Assembly (NCBI GenBank): GCA_038502055.1 | Contig: JAXRKN010000045.1 | Span: 10,901,501 to 10,965,500, forward strand | From: Tanytarsus gracilentus | Taxonomy: Eukaryota; Arthropoda; Insecta; Diptera; Chironomidae | Reading direction: 5' to 3' | DNA: 64,000 nucleotides | Shown here: in pieces, positions 60,263 to 64,000 of the stretch | Layout of the letters: each line of letters begins with the position of its first letter | Position numbering within the stretch: the first letter of the stretch is position 1 | Notes under the pieces: generated by a model | The model's database searches: none | Told to the model about the DNA's origin: nothing | Seen by the model: only the letters and a program-made list of their open reading frames with translations | Program-made: the position numbers and the translations under genes

Positions 60263-62173
60263 GGGTAGTTTAACATAATAATCGTACGACATTATTTCGG
60301 ATGATTTTTTGATCGTCAATATCTTTTTAGCAGTTCGCTTAAACTTAAAATTATCTCTATAAAATTTGAAGAACTTTTAAAATGTAACAAAATAATGTGG
60401 GTCTCATTAAAATTTAAAGCTGCGGAATGGCTTAAAATCCCCATAAACTTTTCTCTATACACTATAAAATTTTATTTCAATAATTTTTTTCACCTTGAAA
60501 AATAATTTTTTTTTAACGGGAGAAAATTTTAACATGATGCGTTTTTCCTCTTCTAACAAAAAACATTTTTTGCGTGATTTAATTCGACTCATTAGTGCAT
60601 CTAAACTAAGTTTTTGTTCCCTGCGTATTGTCGGAAAATTTTTCTTCATTATTTCGGACGATTTTTTGGTTAAGGTGGCCATGAATTTTTCATCATTTTT
60701 ACACCTTAAATTAAAAAAATTGAAATGAATTAAGTGGAAATGTGAGGAAATAAGTCTGTTAAAATTCAAAAGCATTGAAGCAGACATGCTTGCACGTTGG
60801 AAATAATTTATAAAAATATTAAGCATGATGTTTTTTGCTTGAAGCATCATTATTAAGAAATGACATGATTAAAGTATAACAAAGAACCAATTGGAATTTA
60901 TTTTTTGAAAAAAAAAATCATGTCTTGGTCTGAAATCGACCATAGTTCAAAAGGGAATTTCTTTTACTGCCTAAAAATCAAACTATGGGTCAGTTTGTGA
61001 TGAAAACAACTTCTAAAAAATCTGAAAAAATTCACAGAGTTAGAATAGTTAATGAGCTGTTACTGACATAAGTTTCAAATTTTTTGGATCATCGGTTCCG
61101 CAAGATCCAGTCCCTCATACAAAATGCAGTTTTGAGCTTCCACTGTAGTTGGTGTGCATCATATTTTGAATATGACTTTAAAATCCAGTTCCTTTCTCAA
61201 ATACCTATCCAACAATATACATATGTCTTGGGTTTTGAGCTTTTGAAGAAAAGGGGGGGAAAAAATTTTCAACGGGATTTTTTTTTCCCATCAAAAAAAA
61301 AAAAAATTTCGAGTCTTAATGGAATGGCTTTTAATTTTTTGGTTGGAACATTTTTGTTTTAGGAAATAATATTTTTTAATATTTGGATGTACAAGTTATT
61401 TTGAGCTTTTTATCCAAATGACCATTTCTCTTAATATTTGTATGAAAAAGCGACTGGATCTTGCGGAACCGATGATCCAAAAAATTTGAAACTTATGTCA
61501 GTAACAGCTTACTAACTATTCTAACGCTGTGAATTTTTTCAGATTTTTTGGAAGTCGTTTTCATCACAAACTGACCCATAGCTCGATTTTCAGGCAGTAA
61601 AAGAAATTCCCTTTTTAACTATGGTTGATTTCAGACCAAGACACGTTTTTTTTTAAAAAATAGATATGCCAATCAGTTCCTGATCCAATCACGAGTTCAA
61701 CGACATACATGAAGCCATATTAAAAAATAAATCATGAAAAATAGATAATTGCTTTTGGAGATTAGAATGAAGACCGGCCTTCGAACTTCACTCAAAGAGA
61801 AGGATAATCTTTGAAAAATAATTTACCAGCGGCCAAGTTCATAATCAAATTATCGCTAAGGCGCGCATGGCTTTTTCCCAATTACCATTTTTTCTCCCCT
61901 TTTCATTTAAAGAATTTATAAAATCGTCCGAAATAATGCAGAAAAATCGTCCGAAATTATGAAATTTTGTCCGGTTATTATGTTGGAGATATGTGATCAA
62001 ATCTAACCATCAACGCATTGATGGAAAATTTCCAAAGTAGTCTCAAATGAAAGATAAACACATAAGCTCCATTTTAAAGAAGTTACTTTATTTTTTTGGT
62101 ACCGTAAAGAGGTCGCAAAAGCCAAATAAGTGGCAAAAAAACGGAAATCGTCCGACAATATGTTAAACTACCC
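60263..62173. mobile_element. 1.9-kb TA-flanked DNA element with terminal inverted repeats
   Basis: Ends GGGTAGTTTAACATA (left) and its complement (right) are flanked by TA on both sides (60261-60262 and 62174-62175), as in Tc1/mariner-type insertion. Near both ends the motif TCGTCCGAAATAAT or its complement recurs (about 60291, 60650, 61923, 61946, with weaker copies at 61967 and 62147), possibly transposase-binding subterminal repeats. No DDE transposase is recognisable; a 131-codon minus-strand frame (60455-60850) is Lys-rich and of unknown meaning. A second palindromic element is nested inside (60883-61681). Confidence 0.7.
60883..61681. mobile_element. Palindromic element nested in the TA-flanked element
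   Basis: Arms of about 235 bp (about 60883-61115 and 61445-61681) are reverse complements at roughly 90 percent or better by eye; for example TCTTGGTCTGAAATCGACC pairs with its near-complement near 61625-61645, and ATCATCGGTTCCGCAAGATC near 61088-61107 with 61457-61476. A loop of about 330 bp includes runs of G, A and T. No clear target duplication was found. A transcript would form a long hairpin. Confidence 0.7.
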
Positions 62174-62174
62174 T

Positions 62175-62424
62175 AAATTATTTAATTTTTTGAGTGAAGG
62201 ATCAAATTTTATTTTTCTGGTTTTTATTAATTTTTTTCGACGAGTTTTTTTAGAATTTTAAAAGAGTTTTTCTAATTTTAGACGAGTTTTAGACAAATTA
62301 TTTAATTTTTTGAGTGAAGGACCAAATTTATTTCTAATGAGTTTTTATATAAATTTTTTCGACGAGTTTTTATTTTAAAATTGTTTTTAGACTTTTTCTA
62401 ATTTTAGATGAGTTTTAGATTAAT
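62175..62424. repeat. Two-copy tandem duplication, unit about 120 bp
   Basis: AAATTATTTAATTTTTTGAG starts at 62175 and again at 62295, and the following roughly 120 bp are similar (GTGAAGGA, CGACGAGTTTTT, TAATTTTAGA, GAGTTTTAGA). The first copy directly abuts the right end of the TA-flanked element. Confidence 0.7.
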
Positions 62425-62711
62425 TTTTTAATTTTTCTATTTTTTTATATTTTCATACAAAAAATTTAAATAATTCGAAAATGTCAAATGTCAACTTCAC
62501 ACGAACCATCTCCAATGCTCATTATAAAAATATTACATAAATAACTTAATGTCCAATTAAGATTTTTACCCTTTTCATGCACGCACACACCCGCCAAAAA
62601 CAAAAATCTTAACCTAAAATAATTTTTTTCTCTACTAATCCATTCGAAAATGCGGTGATGAAGGTCAATAGCATATTAAGCTCGAGAGATATTGCAAAAT
62701 GTCACCTTGCC

Positions 62712-62756
<45 letters not shown>

Positions 62757-64000
62757 CCTCTCCGTACAGCATAGAAAGTGATGGGAAAATAGCTTTTCAT
62801 CCTACATGCGAGAAAAACTCAAAAATAAAATAATTTTTCCTGTGTGAGAAAAGAAGAAAAAATCGGAATATTTTCAAGTGTAGGCTCAACTTTTTAAATG
62901 TTACACAAGAGAGAGAGAGAACATTTTAAATGTGTCGAGCGGAGTCTCGCTCTAGTCCCTACCAACTATTTTTCTCAATGGACTTTTCTTCTTATTTTTA
63001 GGTCATGAACGATGTACACATAAATTGTGCCGTAAAAAAGCATCGTCGATGAGTTGAGGCATTAATTACTCGGGTAACTACACACAAATGTGATCGCATG
63101 CGGCAGGAAATAAAACTTCAGACTTTATCGATGATGAAAATTTAATTTGACTTTGCATTTGATTTTATCAGATCAATTTGCAATTTCGGACATTTCTTGT
63201 CCCATAAAATTTCTCATAATCGCCGCGCTTTCTCTCCCACACTCGACTTAACCTTGCTCTGAATCTGGCAAAGAATTTTATTCGACATTCTTCATCGATG
63301 CCGTTCAGTTCTCTTTATTGTATGAAAAACTGGTTTTTTAGAATCACTTTTAGAATGTTCGCCTTTCTTCTTATTTTTTTGCATGAGACGATTAAGCTAA
63401 AATCCCGTTTCGGATGTCATCGCGCTAGAAGATTGAAGCAAGAGAGATCGATCGATAGTCGAAATAATCTCGATTAAATCACCATGAGAGAGAATTTTTT
63501 CGGGGTAGACTCGCATGTATAATTAATAGACGATGGATGTTATCGAAATTAATTAAATTAAAAAAGATTCTTATCAGAAATTGATGAGCTGAGTAGAAAT
63601 CAATTGGAAAAATTTATTCATGCGAAAAAATTTAGATTTATGATAAAATATGAAGAAGTTTATGCAAAATTTCAAAAAGTTTAGAATCATTTAAAAAAAT
63701 CTAATTTTAAACCAAACTCAATAAAAATTCACTCAAACATTTTTATAAACTTTTTTTTATTCAAAACCATGAAAAAATATTTTTTGCTAAAAGTTTCTTT
63801 ATTTAAAACTTCTCAATCCTTTCTGATAACTCTCGCGTTGCAAAAAAATTTATCTCAACCAGTTCAACCCGAAAAACTCCATTAAAATTAACGTTTTTCA
63901 TGAATGAGATAACAGACGTGTACGAAGGCAGGCGTGCATGAGTGAAATCATGTGTCTGTTGTTGTACGTCAATCCTTGTGTAAAATTTAAAGCAATTGCA
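62425..64000. other. Right-edge DNA without a recognisable gene
   Basis: AT-rich DNA containing only the CT microsatellite and a short GA tract near 62910. No open frame longer than background and no convincing exon. Confidence 0.5.
62714..62754. repeat. CT microsatellite
   Basis: About 20 uninterrupted CT dinucleotides followed by CCCCTCTCC. On the minus strand it is a GA tract, which can act as a GAGA-factor site in flies, but length polymorphism alone explains it equally well. Confidence 0.85.

Noticed and set aside
60455..60850. 131-codon Lys-rich minus-strand frame as a transposase
   Set aside because: No DDE-type motifs or helix-turn-helix visible; kept only as a note under the element.
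61084..61362. 92-codon frame
   Set aside because: Runs from an arm into the loop of the nested palindrome; its end is low-complexity AT sequence.
1..64000. CRISPR arrays, operons or bacterial-type systems
   Set aside because: Spliced insect genes throughout; no regularly spaced repeats with unique spacers.

Overview
The window looks like AT-rich nuclear DNA of an insect, most likely a dipteran. Genes are split by short GT-AG introns (many 45-80 bp), polyadenylation signals are AATAAA-type, and the two large genes match insect families: an NMDA-type glutamate receptor subunit 2 and the Z-disc PDZ/LIM protein Zasp52. A nematoceran fly is my guess; the sequence does not settle the species.

Layout. 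217-7915 (+): the 3' sixteen coding exons of Nmdar2, with reading frame and splice phase consistent throughout; its 5' end lies left of the window. 8-12 kb: gene-poor AT-rich DNA. 12193-14074: an almost perfect 1.9-kb palindromic transposon whose ends read CACAGT(G/T) and which sits between 5-bp direct repeats, as in Transib elements. 14467-14688 (-): a possible two-exon gene for a 58-residue protein. 15406-16798 (-): a small transcription factor gene with two tandem DM zinc modules, followed by a segment resembling the doublesex dimerisation domain and a second exon resembling the female-type doublesex tail. This is the most interesting locus here.

19318-50936 (-): Zasp52, about 31.6 kb from start codon to stop codon. 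I resolve 18 coding exons (PDZ, ZM motif, LIM1, a short-isoform stop exon, a 39-nt micro-exon, a 4.5-kb exon with a long charged helix, and LIM2-4). Splice phases indicate that several exons are interchangeable, including alternative exons that supply the first zinc-binding CxxC pair of a LIM domain. Its longest readable isoform is 2188 residues. Two small genes sit inside its 15-kb intron: a 179-residue protein with two ZAD-like zinc modules (+, 40516-41244) and a 121-residue single-pass membrane protein (-, 49466-49936) with a Cys-rich juxtamembrane stretch.

51-64 kb is upstream or first-intron DNA of Zasp52. I see no supportable coding exon there, but it holds a hAT-like element with CCGGTT-rich ends, a hAT-like MITE, a 1.9-kb TA-flanked element with a second long palindrome nested inside, a 120-bp tandem duplication and a CT microsatellite.

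Functionally the two big genes belong to neuronal signalling and muscle; nothing suggests that the genes here act in one pathway. All exon boundaries were read by eye from splice signals and phase and need transcript support.
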